DNA of 64,000 nucleotides from an uncultured Arachnia sp. (GTDB lineage Bacteria; Actinomycetota; Actinomycetes; Propionibacteriales; Propionibacteriaceae), in NCBI GenBank assembly GCA_947499145.1, contig CANMNB010000004.1:186001-250000 (forward strand), in the 5' to 3' direction. The notes beneath the pieces are model-generated. The model was not told where the DNA came from. It worked only from the letters and a program-made list of their open reading frames with translations, and did no database searches. Shown here one piece after another: positions 35,530 to 45,402 of the stretch. Within the stretch, counting starts at the first letter, position 1, and every line of letters begins with the position of its first letter. The position numbers and the translations under genes are program-made.

Positions 35530-35535
35530 TAGGAT
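35530..35535 (+). promoter_or_regulatory. -10 element of tRNA-Arg gene
   Basis: TAGGAT ends 9 bp before the mature tRNA-Arg 5' end. Confidence 0.5.
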
Positions 35536-35544
35536 GTGCTGCGG

Positions 35545-35617
35545 GCCCCAGTAGCTCAGCGGATAGAGCATCTGACTTCTAATCAGCCGGTCGCAGGTTC
35601 GAGTCCTGCCTGGGGCG
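35545..35617 (+). tRNA. tRNA-Arg (UCU)
   Basis: This 73-nt gene has acceptor GCCCCAG paired with CTGGGGC. The anticodon stem CTGA/TCAG encloses CTTCTAA with anticodon TCT, reading AGA/AGG, which are rare codons in this GC-rich genome. CCA is not encoded. The 3' end lies 3 bp from the stop of the convergent 2H phosphoesterase gene. Confidence 0.97.
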
Positions 35618-35620
35618 CCG

Positions 35621-36223
35621 TCAGGCCAGTGACCACGAGGCGTAGGTCGTGAAGTCGAAGATCCCCACCTCGGGGCGCTCGGTGACCGACACCAGGTGGA
35701 CCTCGTCCACCACGATCGCCCCGGGCGCCTCACACTCCGCGAGCCGAGCCGCCACCACCTCGTCGTCGACTGTCCCGGTGGCATAGGCGACCGTGAGGTG
35801 CGGGCCGGCCGCGGCGTCGGGAAGCTCCTTGCCACCCCAGTCCTGCAGGACCGTGCGCACCGTGTCCACCAACGCCCGCCACTCGTCGGTGGCCTCGGCG
35901 TGGCAGACGACGGAGTCGGCCGTCAAAGCGGGGGCCTGGAGTTCCAGAGAGAACGGGGGAACCGATGCCAGCCCCTCGGTGAGGGCCGCACCCAGCCGAC
36001 TCAGCTCGGCCTGGCTGACCTCGTCATCGAAGTGGGCCAACCGTTGCACGGTGAGGTGGAGGTAGGTCTCCGGCATCGTCGGCAGGTGCAGGGCGGCGCC
36101 CTCGAGCCTGCCGCGGATCCCAGCCAGGCGGTCCAGCAGCTCATCACCGGTGGGCAGCACGTAGAGGTGCAGCGCGCCCTCGGCGTTGCGCCATTCCTCC
36201 TTGCGTGCAAAGAAGTTCTCCAT
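35621..36223 (-). CDS. 2H phosphoesterase (2'-5' RNA ligase superfamily)
   Basis: The 200-residue soluble protein has two HxT motifs: H56-L-T58 in YLHLTVQR and H142-L-T144 in GPHLTVAY, spaced as in LigT/CPDase proteins. It is less like classical ThpR than the protein at 10375 and may act on a different cyclic phosphate or nucleotide. AAAGGTGGG precedes ATG 36223. It ends against tRNA-Arg, so tRNA-end processing is a possible but unproven role. Confidence 0.77.
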   Translation of the reverse strand: MENFFARKEEWRNAEGALHLYVLPTGDELLDRLAGIRGRLEGAALHLPTMPETYLHLTVQRLAHFDDEVSQAELSRLGAALTEGLASVPPFSLELQAPALTADSVVCHAEATDEWRALVDTVRTVLQDWGGKELPDAAAGPHLTVAYATGTVDDEVVAARLAECEAPGAIVVDEVHLVSVTERPEVGIFDFTTYASWSLA

Positions 36224-36308
36224 CGACCCACCTTTCCGTCTCGGGCGAGCCTAGCGCCGGTAGGCGGAACCCGTGACGGTCCGACCCGGCCGGTACTGTG
36301 TCCCCATC

Positions 36309-37658
36309 ATGTCCAGTGCGCAGATCGAGGACCGCCGGCGGTGGCTGTCAGGCATGCCCCCGGCGCCCCGCCCGGATCTTCCCTGGTGGCGTCGGATGCT
36401 GCGGAACCCCCTGTTCTGGCTGACGCTCGTGCTGGTGCCGCTGAGCGTCTACGGATTGCTGGGCCAGTACTTCATGCTCCACCCGGACCGCGAGTTCGAC
36501 GACGGGACGGTCGCCCTCGGTCTCAACCACGAGTCCCTGAGATTCGGCGCCTACTGGGCGATGTGGACGGCGCTCGCCTACGTCGCGCTCTTCATCTGGC
36601 TCGACCGGTTCCGCCCGCAGCAGCCCTTGGTCTGGCTGCTCACGTTCCTGTGGGGCGCCTGCATCTCCACGTGGCTGTCGATCCACATCAACTCGTGGGC
36701 CGGCCAGGCGATGGCGACGACGACGGCGCGCGCCGACGACGGCACGCGTCCCGCGATCTTCGTGGCCCCCTTCTCGGAGGAGGCCACCAAGGCCACAGTG
36801 CTGTTCCTGCTCGTCATCCTCTTCCGGGCCCGCATCGTCTCGCGGCTGAGCATCGTCACGCTCTCCGGTCTGGCCGCCATCGGCTTCGCGTTCGTCGAGA
36901 ACATCATCTATTACGCCCGCGCGCTGGTGTACGCCACCAACACCATCGAGATCGAGGACCCATATGCCGAGGTGATGGAGTTGGTGATGCTCCGCGGCGT
37001 CTACACCTCCTTCGGGCATCCCCTGTTCACGATGATGACCGCCTTTGGCGTGGCGGTGGCGCTGGGGGCGCGGAGCAGGATCGTCCGCGTGGTGGCGCCA
37101 CTGGCGGGCTTCATCCTCTCCGCGGGCGGCCACATGCTCTTCAACGGCATCGCATCGACGAACTCCGCGGAGGCGCTGCGGCCCCAGTGGTTCATGGCCC
37201 TGGCGCTCGTCGCGGTGCTGGTGGCGCTGCTCGTGCTCACCGTCGTGGCCCAGGCCAGGCTGATCCGCACGCGGCTGCAGGACTTCCATCACCACGGCTG
37301 GCTGGAGGAGCGCGACGCCGTCGTCTTCTCCGGTGTTTTCAAGCGGATCAAGCTGCACCTCGCCGCACTCCTGCGTGGCCCTCGGACGTGGTGGGCAACG
37401 GCCGTCTTCATGCGACGCATCACCGAGCTGGCCTACATTCAGCAGGGACGCCTGCGAGGCACCGTTGCCGAAGGAGGAGATGTGCGAGCACAGGAGATCA
37501 TCCACGAGCTCGACGAGCTCAGGCCCCGAGCGCTCACCGATACCGAGGGGCTGAGGATCGTCCCACAGTGGCGCCGGCGGCCGAAAATCCGCGTCGACGC
37601 GCCGGCTCCCACGGCCCCCGGGGCCGCGGGCCTGGGCGGGAACTGGCCAGCGCCATGA
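36309..37658 (+). CDS. PrsW-family intramembrane metalloprotease
   Basis: The 449-residue protein has about nine membrane segments from residue 34 and the PrsW catalytic motifs: E157-E158xxK161 (FSEEATK), FAFVENIIYY with E197, H237 (GHPLFT) and H275 (GGHMLFN). PrsW clips anti-sigma factors in Bacillus; substrates elsewhere vary. A long soluble C-terminal tail follows residue 330. TACTGT lies 9 nt before ATG 36309. Its TGA overlaps the ATG of the dynamin-like GTPase, which suggests a shared envelope role. Confidence 0.91.
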   Translation: MSSAQIEDRRRWLSGMPPAPRPDLPWWRRMLRNPLFWLTLVLVPLSVYGLLGQYFMLHPDREFDDGTVALGLNHESLRFGAYWAMWTALAYVALFIWLDRFRPQQPLVWLLTFLWGACISTWLSIHINSWAGQAMATTTARADDGTRPAIFVAPFSEEATKATVLFLLVILFRARIVSRLSIVTLSGLAAIGFAFVENIIYYARALVYATNTIEIEDPYAEVMELVMLRGVYTSFGHPLFTMMTAFGVAVALGARSRIVRVVAPLAGFILSAGGHMLFNGIASTNSAEALRPQWFMALALVAVLVALLVLTVVAQARLIRTRLQDFHHHGWLEERDAVVFSGVFKRIKLHLAALLRGPRTWWATAVFMRRITELAYIQQGRLRGTVAEGGDVRAQEIIHELDELRPRALTDTEGLRIVPQWRRRPKIRVDAPAPTAPGAAGLGGNWPAP

Positions 37659-39382
37659 CGTCCGGACCCCAGCAGCTCACGGCCGCCTTCGAGAGCCTGG
37701 ACGCGACGCTGCCCCTCGCCCAGTTCCCGCTGCCGCTCGTCGGGGTGGACGAGCACCGCCAGTTGGCCGCTGCCCTGGCACATCAGGTCCGTGACTATCT
37801 CCTGCCGCGCGCGGCGCAGCTCGACGCGCCCCTGTTGGCCGTTGTCGGCGGCTCCACGGGGGCCGGGAAATCGACGCTGGTGAACTCGCTGTTGCAGGCT
37901 GAGATCACCACCCCTGGAGTGCTTCGCCCCACCACGAAGTCGCCGGTGCTCATCTGCCATCCCGAGGATCTGGAGTGGTTCCGGTCCTCGCGGATCCTGC
38001 CGGGACTCGTCCGCAGCGACACGCAGGTCCATGACTCCCGCGCGCTGCAGATCGTTCCCCACGACCGGCTCCCCGCGGGGCTGGCCGTCCTCGACGCCCC
38101 TGACATCGACTCCGTCGACGACGAGAACCGGCGCCTGTCTCGCCAACTGCTGCAGGCCGCCGACCTCTGGGTCTTCGTCACCTCGGCGGCGCGCTACGCG
38201 GACCAGGTCGGCTGGGAGGTCCTCCAACAGGCGGCCGAGCGCAACACCGTCATCTCCGTCGTGATCAACCGGTGCCCACCCGAGTCGGCTGAGGACCTGC
38301 GCGCCCATCTCTCGGAGATGCTCGCCGACCGCGGACTGTCCGCCGCCCGGCTCTTCGCCGTGGCCGAAGTCGAGCTGGGCGATGACGGCATGCTCCCCGA
38401 CGGCGAGGTCGCTCCGCTGCGTGACTGGCTCGTCGACCTCGCGGCTGAGAGCGATGCGCGAGCCGACGTGGCCGTGCAGACCCTCGCCGGCGCGGTCCAC
38501 TCCCTCGACGGCAGCCTGCAGAGCCTGGCCCAAGGGGTACGCCACCAGACGGAGGCCGTCGATGAACTGCGCCGACAGGCCGGCGACCAATTCCGCCGGG
38601 CCGCGGCCGAGATCAGCCGAGCCACCAGCGACGGCACCATGCTGCGCGGTGAAGTCCTCAGCCGGTGGCAGGACTTCGTCGGGACCGGCGAGTTCATGCG
38701 CTCGGTGGAGGAGAAGATCTCCCTCGTCCGCGACCGGATCACCGGCTGGTTCACCGGCGAGAAGAAGGCGGAGGGCGTCCAGGTCGCCATCTCGGACGGC
38801 TTGGCTGCCCTGATCGTCGAACACACGCAGGCAGCGTGCGCGAACTCCGTGAACCAGTGGTCCCTGGCTCCGTGGGGCCGCCAGATCGTGGCCGCCCGTC
38901 CCGAGCTGGAACATCCCTCGCCGGGCTTCGAGGCCGACGCGCAGCGCGCCATCCGCGAGTGGCAGGCCGACGTGCTCAGGCTCGTCGAAGGGGAGGGAAA
39001 GAGCAAGCGACTCCAGGCCCGATTCCTTGCCCTCGGCACGAACGCCGTCGGCGCCGCCCTCATCATCGTCGTGTTCGCCGCCACGGGGGGCCTCACCACG
39101 GCGGAGATCGGCATCGCCGGGGGCACTTCGGTCCTCGCCCAGCGGATCCTCGAGGGCATCTTCGGCGAGGACGCGGTGCGACGCCTGGCCGCCCGCGCCA
39201 AGGCGGAGCTCGATGCCCGTGTCGAGGGTCTCCTGGCTACCGAACTCGCCCGTTTCGAGGAGGTGCTCGGCGAGCTCAGCGTTGACGATGACGCCGGGGA
39301 GAAGCTCGCAGGGGTCCGCGACCAGCTGAACCACGCGGCGCGTGCCGCCTTCGACGACCTCACTGCTCCGGAGGGTTTCTAG
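37655..39382 (+). CDS. Dynamin-like GTPase, first of pair
   Basis: The 575-residue protein has a large GTPase domain with P-loop GSTGAGKST at 66-74, VLDAPDID as the G3-like motif and VVINRCPP as G4-like. A long helical middle and a hydrophobic stretch near 468-495 (ALIIVVFAATGGL) follow, then a helical tail, as in bacterial dynamin-like proteins that remodel membranes. ATG overlaps the PrsW stop. The next gene, also a GTPase, starts immediately after its stop, resembling paired actinobacterial DynA/DynB-type proteins (inference). Confidence 0.78.
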   Translation: MTSGPQQLTAAFESLDATLPLAQFPLPLVGVDEHRQLAAALAHQVRDYLLPRAAQLDAPLLAVVGGSTGAGKSTLVNSLLQAEITTPGVLRPTTKSPVLICHPEDLEWFRSSRILPGLVRSDTQVHDSRALQIVPHDRLPAGLAVLDAPDIDSVDDENRRLSRQLLQAADLWVFVTSAARYADQVGWEVLQQAAERNTVISVVINRCPPESAEDLRAHLSEMLADRGLSAARLFAVAEVELGDDGMLPDGEVAPLRDWLVDLAAESDARADVAVQTLAGAVHSLDGSLQSLAQGVRHQTEAVDELRRQAGDQFRRAAAEISRATSDGTMLRGEVLSRWQDFVGTGEFMRSVEEKISLVRDRITGWFTGEKKAEGVQVAISDGLAALIVEHTQAACANSVNQWSLAPWGRQIVAARPELEHPSPGFEADAQRAIREWQADVLRLVEGEGKSKRLQARFLALGTNAVGAALIIVVFAATGGLTTAEIGIAGGTSVLAQRILEGIFGEDAVRRLAARAKAELDARVEGLLATELARFEEVLGELSVDDDAGEKLAGVRDQLNHAARAAFDDLTAPEGF

Positions 39383-40987
39383 ATGGCCGCCCCACTGGCC
39401 GCAAGGCTGGAACGGCTCGGCCAGCTGGCCGAGCTCGCGTCGGGTCGCGTCCCCGACGACCTGACCCAGGACGCGACACGCCTGGCACAGCGTGCGGGGG
39501 AGCGGCTCGCCCGCGGCACCCAGACCGTGGTCGCGCTCGCCGGGGCCACGGGCTCCGGCAAGTCGTCTCTGTTCAACGCGGTGGCCGGCCTTCCGCTCGC
39601 CCAGGTCGGCGTCAGGCGACCGACCACTTCACACACTTTCGCCGTCAGCTTCGGCCCCACCAACGTCGAGCTCCTCGACTGGCTCGGCGTCACCCGCCGC
39701 AACGAGGCCAAGCCCCTCCACCGGGGCCAGGAGAACCTCGTGCTGCTCGATCTCCCGGACCACGACTCCACCGAACTCGCGCACCACGCGGAGGTGGACA
39801 CAATGGTCCGGGTCGTGGACCAGTTCGTCTTCGTCCTCGACCCGCAGAAGTACGCAGATGCGGCCATCCACCAGCGTTACCTCCGTCCCCTGGCCAGCCA
39901 TCGCGACGTGATCACGATCGTGCTGAACCAGGTGGATCGGCTGACGCCGGAGGAGCTCACGGCCTGCCTGAAGGACCTGCGCAGACTCCTGGATGAGGAC
40001 GGCCTGCAGGGGGTGCCCCTGCTCGCCACCAGCGCCCGAACGGGACAGGGGATCGACGAACTGCGGGCGCGGCTCGCTGAACTCGCGGCGCGGAAGTCGG
40101 CGGCGACGGCGCGGCTGAACGCGGATGTCGACGACATCGTCGGCCGTTACGAGGAGGCGACTGCCGGTGGCAGCGTCGCCACTCCGTCGAAGCGGACGGT
40201 CGACCAGCTGAACGCCAGCCTCGTCGCCGCCGCGGGTGTGCCGGTCGTCGAACGGGCGGTGCGGGTCTCCATGGTGCACCGCGGCATGCTCGCCACTGGA
40301 TGGCCGCTGGTGAAGTGGCTGGCCCGGTTCCGGCCAGACCCGTTGCGCCGGCTCCGCATCGGTGGCGGATCGAGGCAGCAGGAGCTGACGCCCTCGGTGA
40401 CGGAGCGCAGCTCGCTCCCGATGCGCGGCTCCGTCGCCGACGCGCAACTGCGCACGGGACTCCGCACTCTCGCCACCGAGCTGGGCGAGGGCATGCCGGC
40501 ACAGTGGCGGGGCGCAGTCCACGACGCCGTCCACACCAACGTCGCCACACTGCCGGACTCGCTGGACAAGGCCATCGTCACCGCGGACCTCCGCACCGAA
40601 CGAACCCCGGTCTGGTGGCAGCTACAGCGGATCCTGCAGTGGCTGCTGATCGCCGCCGCCGTCGCCGGCCTACTGTGGCTCACGGCCAACGTGGTGCTCG
40701 CCTACTTCGCACTTCCACCGCTCCCGCTGTACCCGGTCGAGTTCTCGAACGGACTCCAGGTCCCCATCCCCACCCTGCTGGTGGGCGGCGGCTTGCTCGT
40801 CGGCGTCGTGCTGTCGCTGCTGTCGAGGATCTTCGTCGGCCTGGGAGCCTCCGCCACAGCGCGCCGCGCCGGTGCACTCCTCCGGCGGCGAGTGGCCGTC
40901 GTGGGCGACAAACGCGTCCTGCAACCGGCACAGGCCGAACTCGAGCGCTACGCACGCGTCCGCGCGCTGGTCGGCGACCTCCGGTAG
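39383..40987 (+). CDS. Membrane-anchored GTPase (YfjP/dynamin-like), second of pair
   Basis: The 534-residue protein has a P-loop GATGSGKSS at 54-62, a G3 motif LLDLPDHDST and a G4 motif LNQVDRL, then a helical region. Two membrane segments follow, at about 417-442 and 460-485 (WLLIAAAVAGLLWL; LLVGGGLLVGVVLSLL), forming a hairpin typical of membrane-inserted dynamin-like proteins. No base separates it from the upstream GTPase stop. The two proteins probably act together on the membrane, for example in septation or repair. This is an inference. Confidence 0.82.
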   Translation: MAAPLAARLERLGQLAELASGRVPDDLTQDATRLAQRAGERLARGTQTVVALAGATGSGKSSLFNAVAGLPLAQVGVRRPTTSHTFAVSFGPTNVELLDWLGVTRRNEAKPLHRGQENLVLLDLPDHDSTELAHHAEVDTMVRVVDQFVFVLDPQKYADAAIHQRYLRPLASHRDVITIVLNQVDRLTPEELTACLKDLRRLLDEDGLQGVPLLATSARTGQGIDELRARLAELAARKSAATARLNADVDDIVGRYEEATAGGSVATPSKRTVDQLNASLVAAAGVPVVERAVRVSMVHRGMLATGWPLVKWLARFRPDPLRRLRIGGGSRQQELTPSVTERSSLPMRGSVADAQLRTGLRTLATELGEGMPAQWRGAVHDAVHTNVATLPDSLDKAIVTADLRTERTPVWWQLQRILQWLLIAAAVAGLLWLTANVVLAYFALPPLPLYPVEFSNGLQVPIPTLLVGGGLLVGVVLSLLSRIFVGLGASATARRAGALLRRRVAVVGDKRVLQPAQAELERYARVRALVGDLR

Positions 40988-40993
40988 CCGCCG

Positions 40994-41018
40994 GGGACGC
41001 GAATTCGTCGGGCGTCCC
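40994..41018 (+). terminator. Hairpin terminator after GTPase pair
   Basis: Arms GGGACGC (40994-41000) and GCGTCCC (41012-41018) enclose an 11-nt loop, just after the GTPase stop and before the ettA promoter region (TAAGCT near 41027). Confidence 0.5.
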
Positions 41019-41101
41019 AGCGCGGGTAAGCTGTCATACTGGCCCGCGGCCGGATCGTGGCGTGCGTTCGCCTGGCCCATCGACGAAGGAGAAATCGCCT
41101 G

Positions 41102-42784
<1,683 letters not shown>

Positions 42785-42792
42785 ACCACACA

Positions 42793-42838
42793 ACGACGAG
42801 AGCCGCCCTCCCGGTGACGGGGGAGCGGCTCTCGTCGT
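42793..42838. terminator. Strong bidirectional hairpin terminator
   Basis: Perfect 14-bp arms ACGACGAGAGCCGC and GCGGCTCTCGTCGT enclose a partly self-paired 18-nt loop. It separates ettA from the convergent gene at 42845 and serves both strands. Confidence 0.8.
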
Positions 42839-42844
42839 CGGGTG

Positions 42845-43741
42845 CTACTGGACCAGCAGTTCGGTCACGTCGGGCAGTGACCGGGCGAAGGAGCACTGCA
42901 TGGCGTCGTCGTCGGGGAGGACGGAGCAGTTGTTGTCCATGCCCTCGAAGCTGGTCACCAGCCACGCCACCCGCTCGCCGGCCTGGAGGACCATCGTGTC
43001 GTTGAAGACTCCGACGTCCTCGCCCTCCTTGACGGCCATCCCGAAGAAGTAGGAGGCTCGGGCGGGCGTGGCGTCGACGGCGGAGGGGTCGAACGGGAGC
43101 CGCGTGTCCTCCGCCACGGAGGTGCGGTCCCAGCCCGCCTCGGTCATCTGGGTCTCACAGCCGACGGCGGCGTCGAAGATGCGGTCGTAGCCCTGTGACG
43201 CGGCCTCCTCGTCGGCGTATCCGAGCACGATGGCATAGGTGGGCAGCTCGCCCTGGATCCCGAACTCGCGCACCAACACGGTGGTGGGCTCGCCGAGCGC
43301 TCCCGGGTCGCACAGCCCGATCTGGCGGTCGCCGATCTCCTCGTACTCGCCCAGCACCTCCACCATGGACGAGCCGTAGGGGTACACCAGTGCCAGTGAC
43401 GGCACGTTGGCCCAGGTGGGCTGCTCCGGTAGGACCGGGGCCTCACCGTCGGGGTCGTCCGTGGGGGTGGGCTCCGGCTGTGGAGACGTGGTGGGGTCGG
43501 AGGTGGGCGTCGGTGTCGGGGAGTCTGCCCACGTGGGCTGCTCGTCCTCGAAGAGCACTGGGCTGGCGGCCCACACTCCGGTGCCGAGAGCGGCGATCAC
43601 GCCGACGGCGGCGACGGAGAGGCCCGCTCGGCGGGTGGTGCGGCGACGGTCGCCGCGGCGACGGATCTCGTTGGCGGGCAACATGGGAGCCTCCTCGGCG
43701 GCTGCGGCCAGGGTTTCGAGTTCGTGGATGCGCTCAGGCAT
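42845..43741 (-). CDS. Single-pass membrane partner of ECF sigma factor
   Basis: The 298-residue protein has about 40 cytoplasmic residues with an Arg-rich stretch (RRRGDRRRTTRR), one membrane segment at about 41-60 (SVAAVGVIAALGTGVWAA), a Pro/Thr-rich linker and an external domain of about 180 residues with a few cysteines. Its start overlaps the end of the sigma factor gene by 8 bp. Position and topology suggest an anti-sigma factor or sensor, but no zinc-binding anti-sigma motif is seen in the short cytoplasmic part. Confidence 0.67.
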   Translation of the reverse strand: MPERIHELETLAAAAEEAPMLPANEIRRRGDRRRTTRRAGLSVAAVGVIAALGTGVWAASPVLFEDEQPTWADSPTPTPTSDPTTSPQPEPTPTDDPDGEAPVLPEQPTWANVPSLALVYPYGSSMVEVLGEYEEIGDRQIGLCDPGALGEPTTVLVREFGIQGELPTYAIVLGYADEEAASQGYDRIFDAAVGCETQMTEAGWDRTSVAEDTRLPFDPSAVDATPARASYFFGMAVKEGEDVGVFNDTMVLQAGERVAWLVTSFEGMDNNCSVLPDDDAMQCSFARSLPDVTELLVQ

Positions 43742-44225
43742 GACGGACCTCCAGGTCTGTGTTGAGCAGTCGGGCGAGTGTCTGGCGCCCGCGGGCCAGC
43801 CGGGCCTTCACGGTGCCGGTGGGGGACCCGACCTCGGCTGCGATCTCGCCGACGCTCAGGTCGCACAGGTGGTACAGGACGATCGCGCGGCGCTGGGCCT
43901 CGGGCAATTGCGCGAGGGCCTGGTTGATCGCGACGCGGTCGGGGTTGGGTTCGTGGTCACGCTGGGGTTCCAGGGCCCGGTCGGGCTGGCGGATGGCACG
44001 CCGCGCCTTGCGCCAGCGGCTCACCGCGAGCCGATAGGCAGTCGTGCGGACCCAGGCCTCGGGGCTGCGTGTCTCGTCGAGTTTCCTCCGGTGGTCCCAG
44101 GCGCGGATGAACGCCTCCTGGACGCAGTCCTGCGCCTCGGGCATGTTGCCGCACATGGCGTAGACCTGCCCGACCAGCTTCGTGTACGAGTTCTTGTAGA
44201 ACTGGTCGAACTGGGTTTCGTCCAC
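43734..44225 (-). CDS. SigE-like ECF RNA polymerase sigma factor
   Basis: The 163-residue protein has sigma region 2 (DCVQEAFIRAWDHR, about 39-52) and region 4 (LPEAQRRAIVLYHLCDLSVGEIAAEVGSPTGTVKAR) with helix-turn-helix. GTG 44225 was chosen because AAGGAGAG precedes it by 4 nt; in-frame ATGs upstream lie in the promoter region. It probably directs envelope-stress genes with the membrane partner encoded next to it. Confidence 0.9.
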   Translation of the reverse strand: MDETQFDQFYKNSYTKLVGQVYAMCGNMPEAQDCVQEAFIRAWDHRRKLDETRSPEAWVRTTAYRLAVSRWRKARRAIRQPDRALEPQRDHEPNPDRVAINQALAQLPEAQRRAIVLYHLCDLSVGEIAAEVGSPTGTVKARLARGRQTLARLLNTDLEVRHA

Positions 44226-44267
44226 GGACCTCTCCTTCCGTTGTGGCCTGTGGTGTTGTGCCCTGTC

Positions 44268-44294
44268 TACGCCTGGGAATGCCCGGGCGGTTGC
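44268..44294 (-). promoter_or_regulatory. Possible ECF-type (autoregulated) promoter of the sigma gene
   Basis: On the minus strand GCAACC (44294-44289) is followed by 17 nt and CGTA (44271-44268), 43 bp before the GTG. The AACC/CGTA pair resembles ECF promoters, so autoregulation is plausible. A palindrome, CCGCATGATGCGG, lies just upstream at 44298-44310. Confidence 0.4.
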
Positions 44295-44332
44295 ATTCCG
44301 CATGATGCGGATCATCGGCGTGACAGTACTCA

Positions 44333-44350
44333 CACGAGCGAGGTCTCGTG
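44333..44350 (-). terminator. Small hairpin downstream of DUF559 gene
   Basis: CACGAG and CTCGTG arms enclose a 6-nt loop, 41 bp after the DUF559 stop. It is a short stem and a weak prediction. Confidence 0.3.
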
Positions 44351-44390
44351 GCAAGATCCGGGACTCTCGTGTTCGCTGGTGTGAGGCCTG

Positions 44391-45242
44391 TCACGCGAGG
44401 CCACGGTCAACCTTCCGAAGGAAGCTCTTGAGCACCGCCGGCATGGTGGACAAGGTGTCCGCCGTGAAGCGCAACACCCGCCACCCGGCCATCTGCAGTT
44501 CGACGTCGCGCCGCCGGTCGGAGTGGAAGATGGCGTGGCTCGAGTGGTACTTGAAGCCGTCGACCTCCACTGCAATCCGCAAACGGAGGAAGGCGATGTC
44601 GAGGTACACCAGCCGGGAGGGAATCCGCACGGGGTGGTTCGCGCGCCACCCGGTGAGTCCAGCCTCGCGCAGGAGTTGGTGTGCCTCTCGCTCCAGGTGC
44701 GACCAGGGCTCGTCGCGGGAGAGCCGCAGGTAGCGGAGGCATTTCTGGTTCCCCGCTCGGTTCGGAACGGAGCGAAGGGCGTGCTGCAGGGCGGCGATGG
44801 ACGTCGCCCTGCGGCGCAACGCTTCGTCGATGCAGACCGGGCCCATGAGGGGGATGAGTTGGAGGACGCTCAGCGAGGGAAGGACGCACCGGTGACCAGG
44901 GATGTCGAGGACGAGATCGGATGGCAGTTGGAGCCGATGGAGTTCGAACCCCGGGCGGTGGCTGGACTGCCGCCGTGAGGACACCCGAACCACATCGTCG
45001 CGCAGGTCGGGCCACCACGTCATCCGTGCGGCGGTGGAGCCGATGAGGATCGCGTTCTCGTCCCAAACGCGCATGGCAAGGATGCGCGATCGGAACGACC
45101 CATCAGTGCCGTAGACGCCGGGGAGCAGCCGGACCAGGTCGCCGCGTGAGACGGCCCGCTGGATGCGTTGCCGGAGCCCGCGATGCACCCCGGCGTGAAC
45201 TGCGCCGTCCGTGGCCAGGATGTGGGCGAGACGTTCGTCCAT
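44391..45242 (-). CDS. DUF559 protein with AbiEi-like N-terminus
   Basis: The 283-residue protein has an N-terminal winged-helix-like part (RQRIQRAVSRGDLVRLLPGV, as in AbiEi antitoxins) and a C-terminal DUF559 domain related to Vsr/type II endonucleases. The latter shows LDIAFLRLRIAVEVDG, with an acidic pair, and VELQMAGWRVLRFTAD. This combination is common and multicopy in actinobacteria, with unknown function. No AbiEii toxin gene is adjacent. Confidence 0.68.
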   Translation of the reverse strand: MDERLAHILATDGAVHAGVHRGLRQRIQRAVSRGDLVRLLPGVYGTDGSFRSRILAMRVWDENAILIGSTAARMTWWPDLRDDVVRVSSRRQSSHRPGFELHRLQLPSDLVLDIPGHRCVLPSLSVLQLIPLMGPVCIDEALRRRATSIAALQHALRSVPNRAGNQKCLRYLRLSRDEPWSHLEREAHQLLREAGLTGWRANHPVRIPSRLVYLDIAFLRLRIAVEVDGFKYHSSHAIFHSDRRRDVELQMAGWRVLRFTADTLSTMPAVLKSFLRKVDRGLA

Positions 45243-45402
45243 GTCGCCATTCCAACGTCCCCGTGGCCAAGAGGCCAGAAACGCCCGCCACCTGTGGACA
45301 ACTGGCAGTGGGCGATGGCGTGACGGGTCTCACTCCAGTGCCCAGCGGCGGACGCGTTGAAGCCGATGTGACGCACGGGTGTGAGTTGTGTCACCGACAA
45401 GG

